Assembly (NCBI GenBank): GCA_038030265.1 | Contig: CM075943.1 | Location: 44,764,001-44,828,000, forward strand | Direction: 5' to 3' | Source of the DNA: Corythucha ciliata | Lineage: Eukaryota; Arthropoda; Insecta; Hemiptera; Tingidae | Length of the DNA: 64,000 nucleotides | Shown here: positions 32,945-44,259 of the stretch, in pieces | How the letters are laid out: every line of letters begins with the position of its first letter | Position numbering within the stretch: position 1 is the stretch's first letter | The notes under the pieces: generated by a model | Told to the model about the DNA's origin: nothing | What the model saw: the letters and a program-made list of their open reading frames with translations, nothing else | The model's database searches: none | Program-made: the position numbers and the translations under genes

Positions 32945-34180
32945 CTAGTTTTCATTCCAGCAATATCCAGATAACTCAGAGGATCGGCATCAAAAGGGCG
33001 ACGGGCCCCAGGATTTTTAAAGTTGTAAACAGCCCGCCTCACCGTGGCTCCTACCCTAACCACCTTCAAATAGGAGGATAATTTCTCCAGATGCACACAG
33101 AGCGAGGAACAGGGCGATAACTCAGAATTTTCCTCGTGAACCACAAGAATCGGAACCGATCGCACCTCAGGCAACGGCTCCTAAATAGATGAGGAGGAAC
33201 CGAAGGCCACAGCTCCGGCGCATCACTCAGCCAGCTCGGCCCATGAAACCAGACAGAATTTTTCGCCAGTTCAGGCGAACCACAGCCCCTGGAAGCCAGA
33301 TCAGCTGGATTCTCTGATCCAGGAACAAAACGCCAACGCTCGGGGGGGGGGGGGTGGAATCAGTTACAGCTACAACTCTATTTGCCACAAAGGGCTTCAG
33401 AGTATATGGGCGGTTGCCAACCACGCAAGCGCTACTCGCGAATCCGACCAGGCCCCCATACACAATCAATCGGCAGATTAAGTCGCCAGTTTAGCTCCAG
33501 AGCGCGGTACAACCGCACCGCCAGGTGAGTAGCTTCCAGCTCTAAACGAGTTATAGTCGTGGTCTTCAGCGGCGCGACTTTAGTCTTAGCCATGACCAAA
33601 CGAACATTCACCCTACCAGAAGGAGAGACAGAGCGCAAGTACGCCACTGCGGCATATGCCGTAGAACTCGCGTCACAGAACAGATGGAGCTCATGGGATA
33701 TTGAACTCCCAGGAGCTAAATGCCGAGGAATTCTCAGTTTAGACAAGCGTGGCAACTCTTCCACAAACCGCGTCCACCGATCCAGTACAGCCTCCGGCGG
33801 ACGAGCATCCCAATCCAGTCCCAGTCGCCACAACTCCTGCATAAACTGCTTGAAACGCACTACCACGTGGCGCCAACCAGCCCGCCGGGTCGTAAATCCG
33901 GGCAATTTCGGACCATAGTTGTCGCTTCGTGCAGGCATTCTCAGAAAAGGCCACAGAATAGGCAAAACAGTCATCGAACGCCAAGGATCTTAACCACGTC
34001 AGAATCCTCCGACCGCAGATCGACGCCACAGCCCAAATGCTGTTCAGGAATCCCCTCGAGCATTCTCAGGTCATTGGAGGTCCATTTTCGAAGCTCAAAG
34101 CCTCCCAGACCCAACCAGCTGGACCAGGGAACGCTGCAGAGCCCGCGCCTCATCCGCGGCGAAGAAGTGGAAACTAAAGA
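32945..34180 (-). pseudogene. BEL/Pao pol: end of RT, connection and RNase-H-like region
   Basis: The minus strand shows FELRKWTSNDLRML and KILGVRW (end of the BEL RT), then IARIYDPAGWLAP and MQELWRLGLDWDARPP (Peptidase_A17-type block). Next comes HELHLFCDASSTAYAAVAYL with TTITRLELEATHLAVRLYRA, the RNase H part with its first catalytic Asp and Glu. Frameshifts split the region into several frames. The element is cut off at about 34180, so gag, protease and most of RT are missing. An A/T-rich MITE begins there. Confidence 0.8.
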
Positions 34181-34187
34181 ACGTTGA

Positions 34188-34400
34188 AATTAAAAGTATT
34201 TGTATTTGTATTTTCGTTGAGTGTGAAATACAAAATACTTTTGAAAATGTATTTCAAATACAAAGCCCAAAATACTTTCAAAAATGTATTTTAAATACAG
34301 AAATACAAATACTTTTCCAAAAGTATTTAAATACAATTACAACATACGTATTTTGTATTTAAAATACGAAGTATTTTAAATACTCCCCCTGATCAGGGGG
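34188..34400. mobile_element. AAGTATTTGTATTT-type AT-rich MITE
   Basis: The segment is built from words like AAAGTATTTGTATTT, AAATACAAATAC and their complements, so it can fold back on itself. It ends TACTCCCCCTG; the complement starts CAGGGGGAGTA, a hAT-like terminus. The left end is not clear. It sits at the broken edge of the BEL/Pao element. Confidence 0.55.
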
Positions 34401-37340
34401 CACCTCTTGTTTGTCTTCCATTTTTTTTTAACATGATTTGGTGGATTCTTGGATGACACATATGATTTGATAGACCCACAGGGGGGTGGGATTTCCACAG
34501 CAACGTTGCCATTTTAAAACTGTGTCCCCGTCCCCGACCTCGATTAGAAGTAAAACTCCGAGATACATTTGAAGTTCAAGAGATTGGAAAGAAGAGAATA
34601 ATACTCGGTCCATTAACTTTATTCCATCATCGATTACGCCTTTTTTAAAACATTCTACTGTGCATCGTTCCCCGAGCGAAGAAGAAAGGGCGAAAAAAAA
34701 AAGGCTATTTGGCGTTGTAGTGTGGGGTGGAGAAAGTAAATGTTTTATTTTGCCATCATTAAGAGTTCCTTGATCCATTTCTCCTCGTCCTTTACTTACT
34801 TTACCCGCGAATAACCCGTGGACAATGAAGTCTCTGTTCTCTTTTTTTTTCGTTTTTTTTTTTTCTTCACATTCAAAATGAAAACGTCAGCTTTGTTGGC
34901 TTTAAAGCGAAATTTTCGGATAAAAGGAGCCCTGAAAAAGGGTTGGAAACTTTAATAAGCTTCATTCTAGACAAGCGTTTAACACCCACTGCACACCACT
35001 CACCTCATATCTGTTGACCCATCTTCTGCAATTTTTTTTATTTTTTTTAGGTTCATGTCTACCACCTCCTGCCTATAGTGATTCAAAAAATGATTTATTA
35101 CATATAACAACCACCAGACAGAGCTATTATCATCTCAATGCCCATATCTAACTGCCTAGACAGAATTAAATTCTGGCCAGATTTCATCATACGGCAATCT
35201 ATATGATAATACCGTATTTCATACATATTGCAATGATATTCCATATCATGGGGAAAACCCCTTCGTTCTGAAGGGTGGAAGAGAGGGTGATGTGGATTTG
35301 ATAGGGGGGGGGGGAGGTCTTTTCATACTGGAGACGAGTGTGTACGTGTCAGGAGAGAGAAATATATTCCTCATGTCCTCACCCCCAACCATCCCGCACC
35401 GTTCGAAAGTGAGGAAACCCTTTACTTTTTCAAGGGATGGGAGGACAAGTTTTCATATCTTCTTTTTTTTTCTGATTCCGAAGATTTTTTTTATTACAAT
35501 GCCGATTCTAAATTGAAGGCGCACGGCTATAGAAAAAGAAAGAAAACAAAAAAAAAGGTATATAACAGGAAACTTTCTCCGATGTCAACGTTACCCTGAC
35601 AATGCGTACGGCTGGGTGTTGTGCAGAAGAGGTTTTTGGTTTTTGTTGAACCGGGAACAATTTAATTTCAGGATGAAGAACTGAACACTTTATGGAAAAT
35701 AAAGAAAATACAAAAATTATCACGTACCTGTTCAACCCATACGTTTGTTGTCATGATCTGGTTCTTCAGGTTCTGGGGGAAAAAAACAAAATAAAAATGG
35801 TTAATTTTAGAAACACCAGCATAAACGCTATAAGTGCCAAAGTATTTTTTTTTATTAACATATTAACACTTCAAATTAATATACTCAACTGACAAAATAA
35901 AAGGCTAAAACTCACAAAACTTGGAAGTGGGGGCCCAGTACAACATTATTATGTAGCCGCCTCTAAAATTCAACGTATAAAACTTAATTTAGTAGTGACG
36001 AAATGGAAAGCCTGAGTGGTAAAAAAAAAGAAAAAGAGGAAGGCTTACGACCAGAGACGTTTTCCTTCACTCCTTTCCCGGACGGTAAGAAAGGCAAAAC
36101 GATTAACATTTCATAAAATTATGAGCTCTTAAGACTTATTTATGAGGCGCTAAAGGCTTGCCTGTAGGTTTTCAGTTTAAGAAGTGAGCTGCTTCTGTCT
36201 TTCCACCCCTCCCCACCAACCTTCATCACCCGATTCCCTCCCGCGTCCCGAGTTTTCTCAATTTCTGACACTAACAAGAAAAGCGGGTTAGGAAGCGTCT
36301 CCGGGTTTTTTTTAAACACGGCTGGTTCCACGGGGGGAGTGGCAGAGGGGGGGGGCATTTATTTATTTGAACGCTTTCAGCTTGGTAATCGTCATAGATT
36401 CTGTCAGATCCCTTTTTGCGAAATGTCTCGACTGGCTGGCTCCTCGGAGGTAAAAGGCGTTTTTCAAGAATCCTATCTTCTTAAGTTCTTATTAGATTGA
36501 TACATTAGCGTATAGTAATTATAGAAAGAAAAATGACCGAAAAATGGTCCGATCCACTTGAATTAGTTTCCGGTAAAGTGAAAATAATTGTTTTTGTTCA
36601 TTGATTAGAAAATTGTATTGTAATCTTGGGAGGGAGGCGATTAATAACGGAAAAGGGAATTAACTGTCTTTAACGAGCCTCGCAGAGCTTTTTTTTCTCT
36701 CTCTCTTTCGATCCCGCTAACCCTCTTCCGATTATTAAAGCCAAAGGGGAGGCTTAGGTGAATTTGAGGATAAGAAGTACAGGTAACAATGCAAAAGCGG
36801 TTTATCTCAATACGAATTCTCTGGCGAGAAAATAAATTGGGATGTTTATAGAATGAGCGAATTTTTAGCTGTAAGAAACGTTTAATCACCGCGTGTCGTC
36901 ATGATTAGACGCGTTAGGATAAAACTGAGAATGATTGAAGAACTCTTCCACAATATTTAACAACTTATCACGACATATCCGGCTTCCGTCTCCTTCAAAA
37001 GCTCCTTGAAACCTTTGGGGTGGAACGTGAGGTCTATGGAGGAAACGTACCCGAAACACTTTGTCGCATCTTTTTAGCCCGTTTCACGGCTGTCAAAGTG
37101 GTGTACTCATCTGCACGGCATTTTATTCCATTGTCAGGCGTCACGTGCGAGACTGTGTTGTTTCCGAGCCTCGAAGGAACTGTCTTGTTGAAAAATATGG
37201 CGGGAGTTTCTTAATTCCTTTTAAAAATCATCGTTATTTTTTTTTTTTAGATTAGAATAGATTAGATTAACTTTAATAAAATTAAAGTTAATTTTAATAA
37301 GTTTAATAAGTTTAACTTTAATAAGTTTAATAAAATTAAA
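34401..37340. other. Non-coding stretch without recognisable gene
   Basis: I see no domain, splice pattern or tRNA here. It contains short G runs (for example 35305-35315 and 36346-36354), T tracts, and an AT-rich block of ATTAGATT and TTTAATAA repeats at 37245-37340. Short open frames lack support. Confidence 0.5.
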
Positions 37341-37902
37341 AATCACGGGTGTGGCAACCCCGGGGAACCTAGCCGAACTCAGGCTACCCTAAATCTCCCA
37401 AAGTCTGAGTTGATCCCTCCACATCCCTTTTCCTAGGCGGCGCGGCGCATCGTGTCGGGGTGGCGGGGCTCCTTGCGTGGCGGGTGCCTCTGGGTGGGCC
37501 TGCTCTTTGTGCTCGAGGGTACCGTGTATATCTGGGAGTTGTCGGGACCTTCTCCCGGTGCCGCTACAATGCTCTCTCACCCTGACCTAGTCATGTCTTA
37601 GGATGGGTGTGGGAGTCGGTGGGTGGGGCCCGAACCTCCAGTTAGCCGTGGAGGAGGCTGCCCTGAACCACCAGCGAATAATCCCCCACCATGTAGTACT
37701 GCCGGATGGCGACCGGACGGGACCATGCTGCTGGTTGGGGGGGGGGGCTACGCTGAGGCCACGGGCGCGATTGGGTTTGTCCCCCGGAGGACGGCGCCGC
37801 GCTTGGGTGCGCCTTGTTGCTTGCGGCGTTGCGTTGCGTCTGCTAATCCTTCCCCCCCTTTTTTTTTTTTTTTTTTTTTCAACCGGTATTTTTTACCCTT
37901 CT

Positions 37903-39000
37903 ATGAATTCTTCAAATAATGAAGAATCAGGTCCCACCCCTCCACTCATCGTGGGTTCTCCCGACCCACAACAAGTCAGTGCCCCTACGGAGGCAGTGAC
38001 AGAAATAAGTAGTAAGGCAGCTGAAGCCGGGGACTCCCCTCCGGCCAAGGCGAAATTCGGGGCGTTCCTCAAAGACTATGTCTATAAGGACGCCAAGTTC
38101 TTTAGAGTTGCTGCAGCTGCAGTACAGGATATGAAGAAAGTCTCTCCATTCGTCATAGCGAAGAGCCTGACCTCTCATCTAAACAAAGGTTATCGCGTCA
38201 CGACAGCAGGATCAGCGTTGATTGTCGAGGTATCGAATCAGGAAATGTCAAAGAAAATGGTAACTCTTAGTAAAATAGGCAATATTTCCGTGAAGGTTGA
38301 GCCACACGCGACACTCAATACGTCGCGAGGTGTCATATACTGTGCATGGCTAGACGCTTGCACAGAAGAAGAGGTCCTTAGGGAAATGGCAGAAGTAGGA
38401 GTGATAGGCGTTCGCCGTATCCGTGCTAGACGTGACGGAGTACTTGTGGGCACTCGTTCCTGGGTGCTCACGTTTGCTTCGGACGTCCTTCCGGAAAGAG
38501 TTGAGGCGGGTGTCTGCCTCTTAAAAGTACGCCCCTATTATCCGTCCCCCCTTCGCTGTTTGAAATGCTTGAAATTTGGACACATTGCCAATACCTGCCG
38601 CTCACAGACATCAATGTGTGGCTGTGGTGCTGAAAAACACGAAGGAGGTTGTGGAACCCCTAAGTGCCTCAATTGTGGCGGTAGACACGACACGAGAGAT
38701 AAAAAATGTCCGAGCTTCCTGGAAGAGATTGAAATACAAAAAGTACGCACAGACCACAAGTTGAGATTCCAAGAAGCCCGGGCAATGGTCCGGGGAAAAA
38801 GTTTTGTGCAGTCGGGGGGTGCCTCTTACGCGGCGGTGGCCGTAGGGCGAACCCCCATCACCAACACCAAGAAAGCCCCTTCTCCACCAAGTGAAGGGGT
38901 TTTCAAACTACCGGCAGCCGTTCCGGCTGCCAAACCCTCACCCGCGGGGCCAATAATAATAATAATAAACCCTCACCAACCATCACGAGTCCACGACTGA
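37903..39000 (+). CDS. I-type element ORF1, gag-like nucleic-acid-binding protein (365 aa)
   Basis: I choose the ATG at 37903 (MNSSNNEESGPTPPL), because the in-frame sequence upstream runs through the GC-rich leader and a long T tract. Residues about 40-200 hold an RRM-like gag core (FLKDYVYKDAKFFRVAAAAV, TAGSALIVEV). Three zinc knuckles follow at about 210-265: CLKCLKFGHIANTC, CGCGAEKHEGGC and CLNCGGRHDTRDKKC. ORF1 proteins coat the element RNA. The tail is Pro/Ala-rich and includes an AATAAT run coding for isoleucines. The frame is intact. Confidence 0.88.
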   Translation: MNSSNNEESGPTPPLIVGSPDPQQVSAPTEAVTEISSKAAEAGDSPPAKAKFGAFLKDYVYKDAKFFRVAAAAVQDMKKVSPFVIAKSLTSHLNKGYRVTTAGSALIVEVSNQEMSKKMVTLSKIGNISVKVEPHATLNTSRGVIYCAWLDACTEEEVLREMAEVGVIGVRRIRARRDGVLVGTRSWVLTFASDVLPERVEAGVCLLKVRPYYPSPLRCLKCLKFGHIANTCRSQTSMCGCGAEKHEGGCGTPKCLNCGGRHDTRDKKCPSFLEEIEIQKVRTDHKLRFQEARAMVRGKSFVQSGGASYAAVAVGRTPITNTKKAPSPPSEGVFKLPAAVPAAKPSPAGPIIIIINPHQPSRVHD

Positions 39001-39231
39001 TGATTCCTTCGTGGACTCGGATGCGTCCTCCTCGCAGACGCCCAGCCCAAAGACGTAGACGGAAGGGGTTATCCACAGGAAAACCCCGGAAGCCTGCCGC
39101 GAAATGACAGTTCACGGACCACTTTTTCTACCGCCACGAATTACTGATGTCAGTGACGTATTGAGTAGTAGTAAAATTTTGACGATTGCCTCTTGCAAGA
39201 CATGGGGGCACTCCATCTACCTTAACTTGTA

Positions 39232-42200
39232 ATGGAGTCGCTCCTGCAGTGGAACATTAGGGGATTATCGACTAATTATCTGGACCTCAGTCGTCTAATT
39301 TCGGAAAGAAATCCCTTTTGTGTCTGTTTGCAGGAGACAAAACTACCCGAAGGAAGGCAATTTGAACTGAGAGGGTATCGGTCCTTCCACGCAGCCGTAC
39401 CAATAGCACCTGGTGGCCGAGCCCACGGAGGCGTGGCTATATACGTAAAAACAAATATTCCATCATCCAGGATAAGCCTAACAACGCCCCTACAGGCCAT
39501 TGCTGTGAATGTTGAAGCGCCATTCAATGGAACCATTTGCAACGTGTACTTACCTGACGTCTACTGGGACCCTGTGGCCTTGGCGGAGCAAATCGACCAA
39601 TTACCTCCACCGGTGCTGTTGTTGGGCGACTTTAACGCCCACAATGTCTGGTGGGGATCCACTTGGACATCTCCATCAGGTGACCGCCTGGAGGACGTAA
39701 TAGGCGACTCCCGATTGGTTCTCTTGAATGGCACAGAAGGGACGCGATTTGAGGCCAGGTCGGGCCGCTTCAGCTGCATTGACCTTGCCTTTGCGTCCCC
39801 AGTTTTAGCGACGAGGATACAGTGGTCTGTGGGTGGTGAGCTGCTTGGAAGCGACCATCTGCCGATATTCTTGACTTCCAATGTGCCTTCCGTAAACTAC
39901 GGGTCACCACCATCCTGGGAGACAAGGTCAGCGGACTGGGCTCTTTTCAGTGACCAGCTTCAGACAGTTTCCCTAACAGGGGACCCTGCTGACGACGCTG
40001 AATCTTTTACCTCGGCTATTCTGAAGGCAGCTGCGGCCTCGATGCGACGCCGGGGTGGAAAACCGGTCAAGCGGCCGGTACCCTGGTGGACGCCTGAGTG
40101 TGCGGCAGCTAACCGCCAGAAAAAAAGAGCCCTAAGGGAGCTCCGAAGACATCCTGACGAGGATAGCTTGGCCAGATTTCGACTTTCCCGGGCCCATGAA
40201 AGAAGAATAATTAAAGAAGCACGCCGCGCCTCTCTCGCTGACTATGCCGGGAAAATATCGGCGAGCACATCGGTGAGGGAGGTGTGGGAACGCGTTCGGG
40301 CCTTTACTGGCCGCTATCCTCGCCCACAAGTTCCAATCCTCCGTAACAACAATGATTATGAGAGGGAGCCTGGTGTGGTGGCGGAGCTACTTGCGATTCA
40401 CTTCGAGTGTGCATCTAGTTCAGCTGCCTATACACAGGAATTCCAGACAATTAAAGAAGCGGAGGAACAGGAACTGACTGTCTTCGACTCCCAAGTCGAT
40501 TATGAACGGTACAACCTACCGTTCACTCCCAGTGAGCTTGCCAGAGCTCTTCGGAGTTCCCGTAACTCTAGTCCAGGCCTCGATGGTATCCCAAAATCTA
40601 ATGTTGAAAAATTTAAGCAATCCCATGCAGACAAATTTACTGGCTGTATATAATGAAATTTGGGATACCGGCGAGTATCCTGAAGCATGGCGTGAGGCTG
40701 TCATTGTACCCATCCTTAAAAGAGGAAAAGATCCCAGTCTAGTAGATAGTTACCGCCCTATATCACTAACAAGTTGCCTGGGAAAGGTGATGGAGTCCAT
40801 GGTAAACTACCGGCTTGTTTATGAGCTGGAGTCCCGTGGTCTCCTGAGCCAATACCAGGGGGGTTTCCGAAAGAACCGCTCAACGTTAGACCAGCTGGCC
40901 CTAGTAGAGGCCGAAATTCAACACGCCTTTCTGCACCATCACTGCACTATAGGCGTGTTCTTCGACCTCGAACGGGCTTATGACACGACGTGGAGATTTG
41001 GCGTCTTGAGGAAACTCCATCAGTGGGGCTTCTGCGGAAAACTTCTCAAGTTTATTTCCAGCTTTTTGAGTAGCAGAAGATTCCGTGTTAGACTGGGGTC
41101 GGTGTTGACGGCACAACATGTGCTCGAGAACGGTATCCCTCAAGGATCCGTTCTCAGCTGCACACTCTTTCTTATTGCCGTCAACATAATTGCCGAGTGC
41201 GTTCCTGAAAATATAAAATATTCTATATATGTTGACGACTTAGGTATCTTCCTCTCCGGAAGAGACCTAAGTGAGGTAGAATCGGCAGCGCAATCGGCAA
41301 TAAACACCCTCGTCGCTCAGGCCGAGAGACATGGTTTCAAATTTAACACAGAAAAGACCACTTGCGTCCACTTCTGCAGGAGACGGAGGCCCCATTATGA
41401 TCCCACTCTCCGCATGAATGGTGTACCTCTAGTTTTCCAAGATAGCACCAGATTTCTCGGCTTGATTTTCGACAGGGCACTACGATGGCAGCCTCATATT
41501 GCCGACCTGAGCGCGAGAAGTAAAAAATCATTAAATGCCGTCAAGACGTTGGCAAATCTGAACTGGGGCGTTGAACAGAGAGTACTCATTAAGCTCTTCG
41601 ATGCCCTGGTCAGATCGAAACTGGATTATGGAGCCCCGATCTACGGATCGGCTCGGAGAACTTGCCTTGCGGCTCTGGATAAAGTGTTTAACGCAGGCCT
41701 CCGAGTGGTGACAGGGGCATTTAGGACTAGCCCCGTCCAAAGTCTGTACTGCGCCGCCGGGGAGATGCCCCTTACGTTACGCAGGGTGCAATTAACCCTG
41801 AACTATGCGGCTGGAGTACGGGCTACCCCATCGCACTTCACTCATGGCATGATTACTGAGGATCCGTACCGTACAAATTATGGTTTATTGCCCACCCGAA
41901 CTCGACCGCTAGCCATCAGGACCGAGGAGGAGCGCTCGCGCAACGACATCCCGCTTGTCGGGGTGATGCCTATCAAGGCCTTGCCAACCCCTCCTTGGAC
42001 CATGCCAGCTCCTCGAATATGTCTCGAACTAGCCCGACACCTAAAAGAAAACACCCCGCCCGTCGTCTACCGGGTGGGGTTTCGCGAATTGCTTAAGCGT
42101 TTCGTGGACTTCACACCCGTGTACACCGACGGGTCACGGTTGGACTCGGGTGTGGGATGTGCAGTCGTGCTGGGGGACGCTGTCCATTCATGGACACTTG

Positions 42201-42913
42201 CTCCTCACGCAAGTATTTATACGGCGGAATTATATGCTATATGCCAGGCACTTGACATATGTCCTGATGGCTCACACATTCTAATATGTACGGACTCCCA
42301 GAGTGCTCTGAAGGGCCTGGATCAGTTCTCGACGGACCCACAGATTTTGGATACGCTTGCCCAACTCGAGAGAATACGTTCGACTGGTGGGGACGTTGTT
42401 TTCGTATGGATCCCAAGCCATATCGGGTTCACCGGAAATGATAAAGCAGACGCTGCTGCGAAGCAAGCCGCGTCCGGGAACCCGGACCAAACGATGGCCG
42501 TCCCCGCCAGAGACGCCAAAGCGGCCACCAAGGCACACCTCCGTCGCCTTTGGCAGAGGAGGTGGACAGCCAGTGGTGGGGGACTGAAGCGTTTTAAACC
42601 AAACGTGAGAGGCTTGTCAGTTGGGAACTGCTCCAGGCGCGATGGGGTAGTGATTACTAGGCTCCGTATTGGCCACACACGCCTGACGCACCGTCACCTG
42701 CTTGAAGGCAGGGAGCCCCAGCGGTGTGCTGCGTGTGGAGGGGAGTTATCTCTTGAGCATTTACTGATAGATTGCCGCGCCCTGCACGACATCCGATGCA
42801 GGGTCCTGGGCGAAAGGCAGACATTGAAAATTGAAGAACTGCTCTCGGTTCACTCCCCGACTCAGCCAATACTCCAGTTTCTCCGCGAGGCCAACCTGTA
42901 CTTAGATATTTAG
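39232..42913 (+). pseudogene. I-type element ORF2: endonuclease, reverse transcriptase, RNase H (one frameshift)
   Basis: The APE endonuclease occupies residues 1-225: LLQWNIRGLS, QETKLPEG, VLLLGDFNAHNVWWGS and GSDHLPIF. The RT carries YRPISLTSCLGKVMES, GGFRKNRSTLDQLAL, VFFDLERAYDTTW, NGIPQGSVLSCTLF and the catalytic YVDDLGIFLS. RNase H follows with YTDGSRLDSGVG, YTAELYAICQAL, CTDSQSALKGL and GNDKADAAAKQAA, and then a CCHC knuckle (CAACGGELSLEHLLIDC). The total length is 3n+1. The frame changes at the AAAA run 40593-40596, between SPGLDGIP and NLMLKNLS. One extra A explains the whole lesion. Otherwise every catalytic residue is present. Confidence 0.92.
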
Positions 42914-43117
42914 CCACGGCAGTATTATATCTCCTATGTCCTCTTTAGGCCCCTTTATATCTATGTTTATATGTATTGTAAGTACGTTTTATGTGAAAGT
43001 TTATGTTAGTATTTAGTAAATGTATTTATTTGCGTGAAAGGGCGTGGAAGTATTTATTGGCGAGAGTGTATTTATTAGCGAGAATTGGTGTGGCTGTCTT
43101 AGGCTAGTTTCTTCAAT

Positions 43118-43287
43118 GCTGGGTTGGGAATATCCTAGTACCAACCCGGCGGACGTACTGTGATATTTGTGTTTAGTTTTAGCAATGTGTTTTGACTGGG
43201 CTGGGAATATCTCTAGTACCGGCTCAGTCACGTAGGTTATAATCCCACTCCAGACTGGGGATGGAATATTTCGAGTACCCCCCAGTC
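43118..43287 (+). ncRNA. Three related stem-loops in the I-type 3' region
   Basis: Hairpin 1 (43118-43150) pairs GCTGGGTTGG with CCAACCCGGC. Hairpin 2 (43194-43229) pairs GACTGGGCTGG with CCGGCTCAGTC. Hairpin 3 (43253-43287) pairs GACTGGGG with CCCCAGTC, with a small AT bulge and two more G-C pairs above it. All three loops share GAATAT(C/T)(C/T) and end AGTA. The stems differ in sequence but stay paired, using G-U pairs in 1 and 2. In non-LTR elements the 3' end is where RT recognises its RNA, so an RT-binding role is a reasonable guess, not shown. Confidence 0.6.
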
Positions 43288-43469
43288 CGTATATTGTCTA
43301 TATTGTCGTACATTCAGTCGTATATTGTACTCTTCATGAATAGACTGCCGTGGCTGGACTATGCGTGTGGCTCAGCCTTTCTGATGTGATAGGAAAGAAA
43401 AACAATAGTATATAGTTAATCGTACAAGTAGCTGCGCAAAATGGCCACGTTGCTGACGCGCAAAAAAAA

Positions 43470-44110
43470 AAAAAAATTAACTTTAATGTCAACATCGACG
43501 TACGTTAATAAGACAGCGTCAAATATCGTGAGATAGATAGAAAATATAAATACAGCAAAATAATTCATAAACATAGAATGACTAGGAAAACGGAGGCATA
43601 CATAGATAAGCAATCCGAAACCGAGTAGAGAGCCAAGTCCAGCAAACAGCACTTGATACGCCTCCTAAACGCCCCCGCCGGCGACAGGGTCTTGAAGCTT
43701 GAGTCGAGATGGTTAAAAAGTCTCGTTCCAAGGAAGGGCGTGGGTCGTACGCCTGTGAGCAGCTCAAACGGCATCTTTGCGTTTCTATCCTTTAACGACC
43801 CCTCGTCAAATATTCAAGATTGATCAAATCTTTTACACAAAGCCCAGTATTTCCGTTAGAAATACGGAATATATCGTTGGAATACGCAAATCTTTGAAAA
43901 GATCCCTACGAGGCTTCGTCACCCCGGCCAATACTCTTACAGCCTTTTTTTTTGAGTTTGAACACCCCAATGGTGTGAGAAGATTTACCCCGTACGTCAT
44001 ATACGTCATCCGAGAATGAAACACGTCGAAGTAAACCGTGCGTAGGACGACTCGGAAGGTTACGGTAACCGTGAGAGGATCAGTTCTCAAGGCGCCTTAC
44101 TTATTTTGAG
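43470..44110 (-). pseudogene. CR1-like RT C-terminal fragment
   Basis: The minus strand reads SKKKAVRVLAGVTKPRRDLF then KDLRIPTIYSVFLTEILGFV, and after a frameshift RLFNHLDSSFKTLSPAGAF with RRRIKCCLLDLALYS. This is the usual C-terminal end of CR1/jockey-type ORF2 (R-A-x-R-x-I-x-G, LF, L-x-x-P-x-(I/L)Y, then the FNxLP-like and FK/RxxLK segments). Only the 3' end remains, with an A/T run at its 3' side (43462-43476). It lies directly after the I-type element. Confidence 0.75.
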
Positions 44111-44259
44111 TTTTAAGCATTTTTCAAGCGCGTATTGCAGTGGAAAAGTGTTACGGGTGGAAAACGGAAAAGTGACGTAAAATAATAAATAATCGCCACT
44201 ACCGGAGTTTGAGGGGTTGAGTGTCTTAGGGAGTGAAAACGGACGGATCCCTTATCGCC

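Larger units (their letters stand above)
37345..43400 (+). mobile_element. Near full-length I-type non-LTR retrotransposon
   Basis: The parts are in order: a GC-rich 5' leader (about 37345-37902), ORF1 with zinc knuckles (37903-39000), ORF2 with endonuclease, RT and RNase H (39232-42913), and a structured 3' region (42914-43400). An RNase H after RT together with a three-knuckle ORF1 points to the I/Nimb-like side of the non-LTR tree. The 5' leader and the single lesion in ORF2 suggest a young copy. No target duplication could be defined. Confidence 0.85.

Noticed and set aside
33720..34187. 155-aa plus-strand open frame
   Set aside because: Shadow of the BEL/Pao RT/RNase H region on the minus strand.
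37603..37902. N-terminal extension of the I-type ORF1
   Set aside because: The frame is open upstream, but it runs through the GC-rich leader and a long T tract coding for phenylalanines. The ATG at 37903 is more credible.
42322..42678. 118-aa minus-strand open frame
   Set aside because: Shadow of the RNase H domain in the I-type ORF2.
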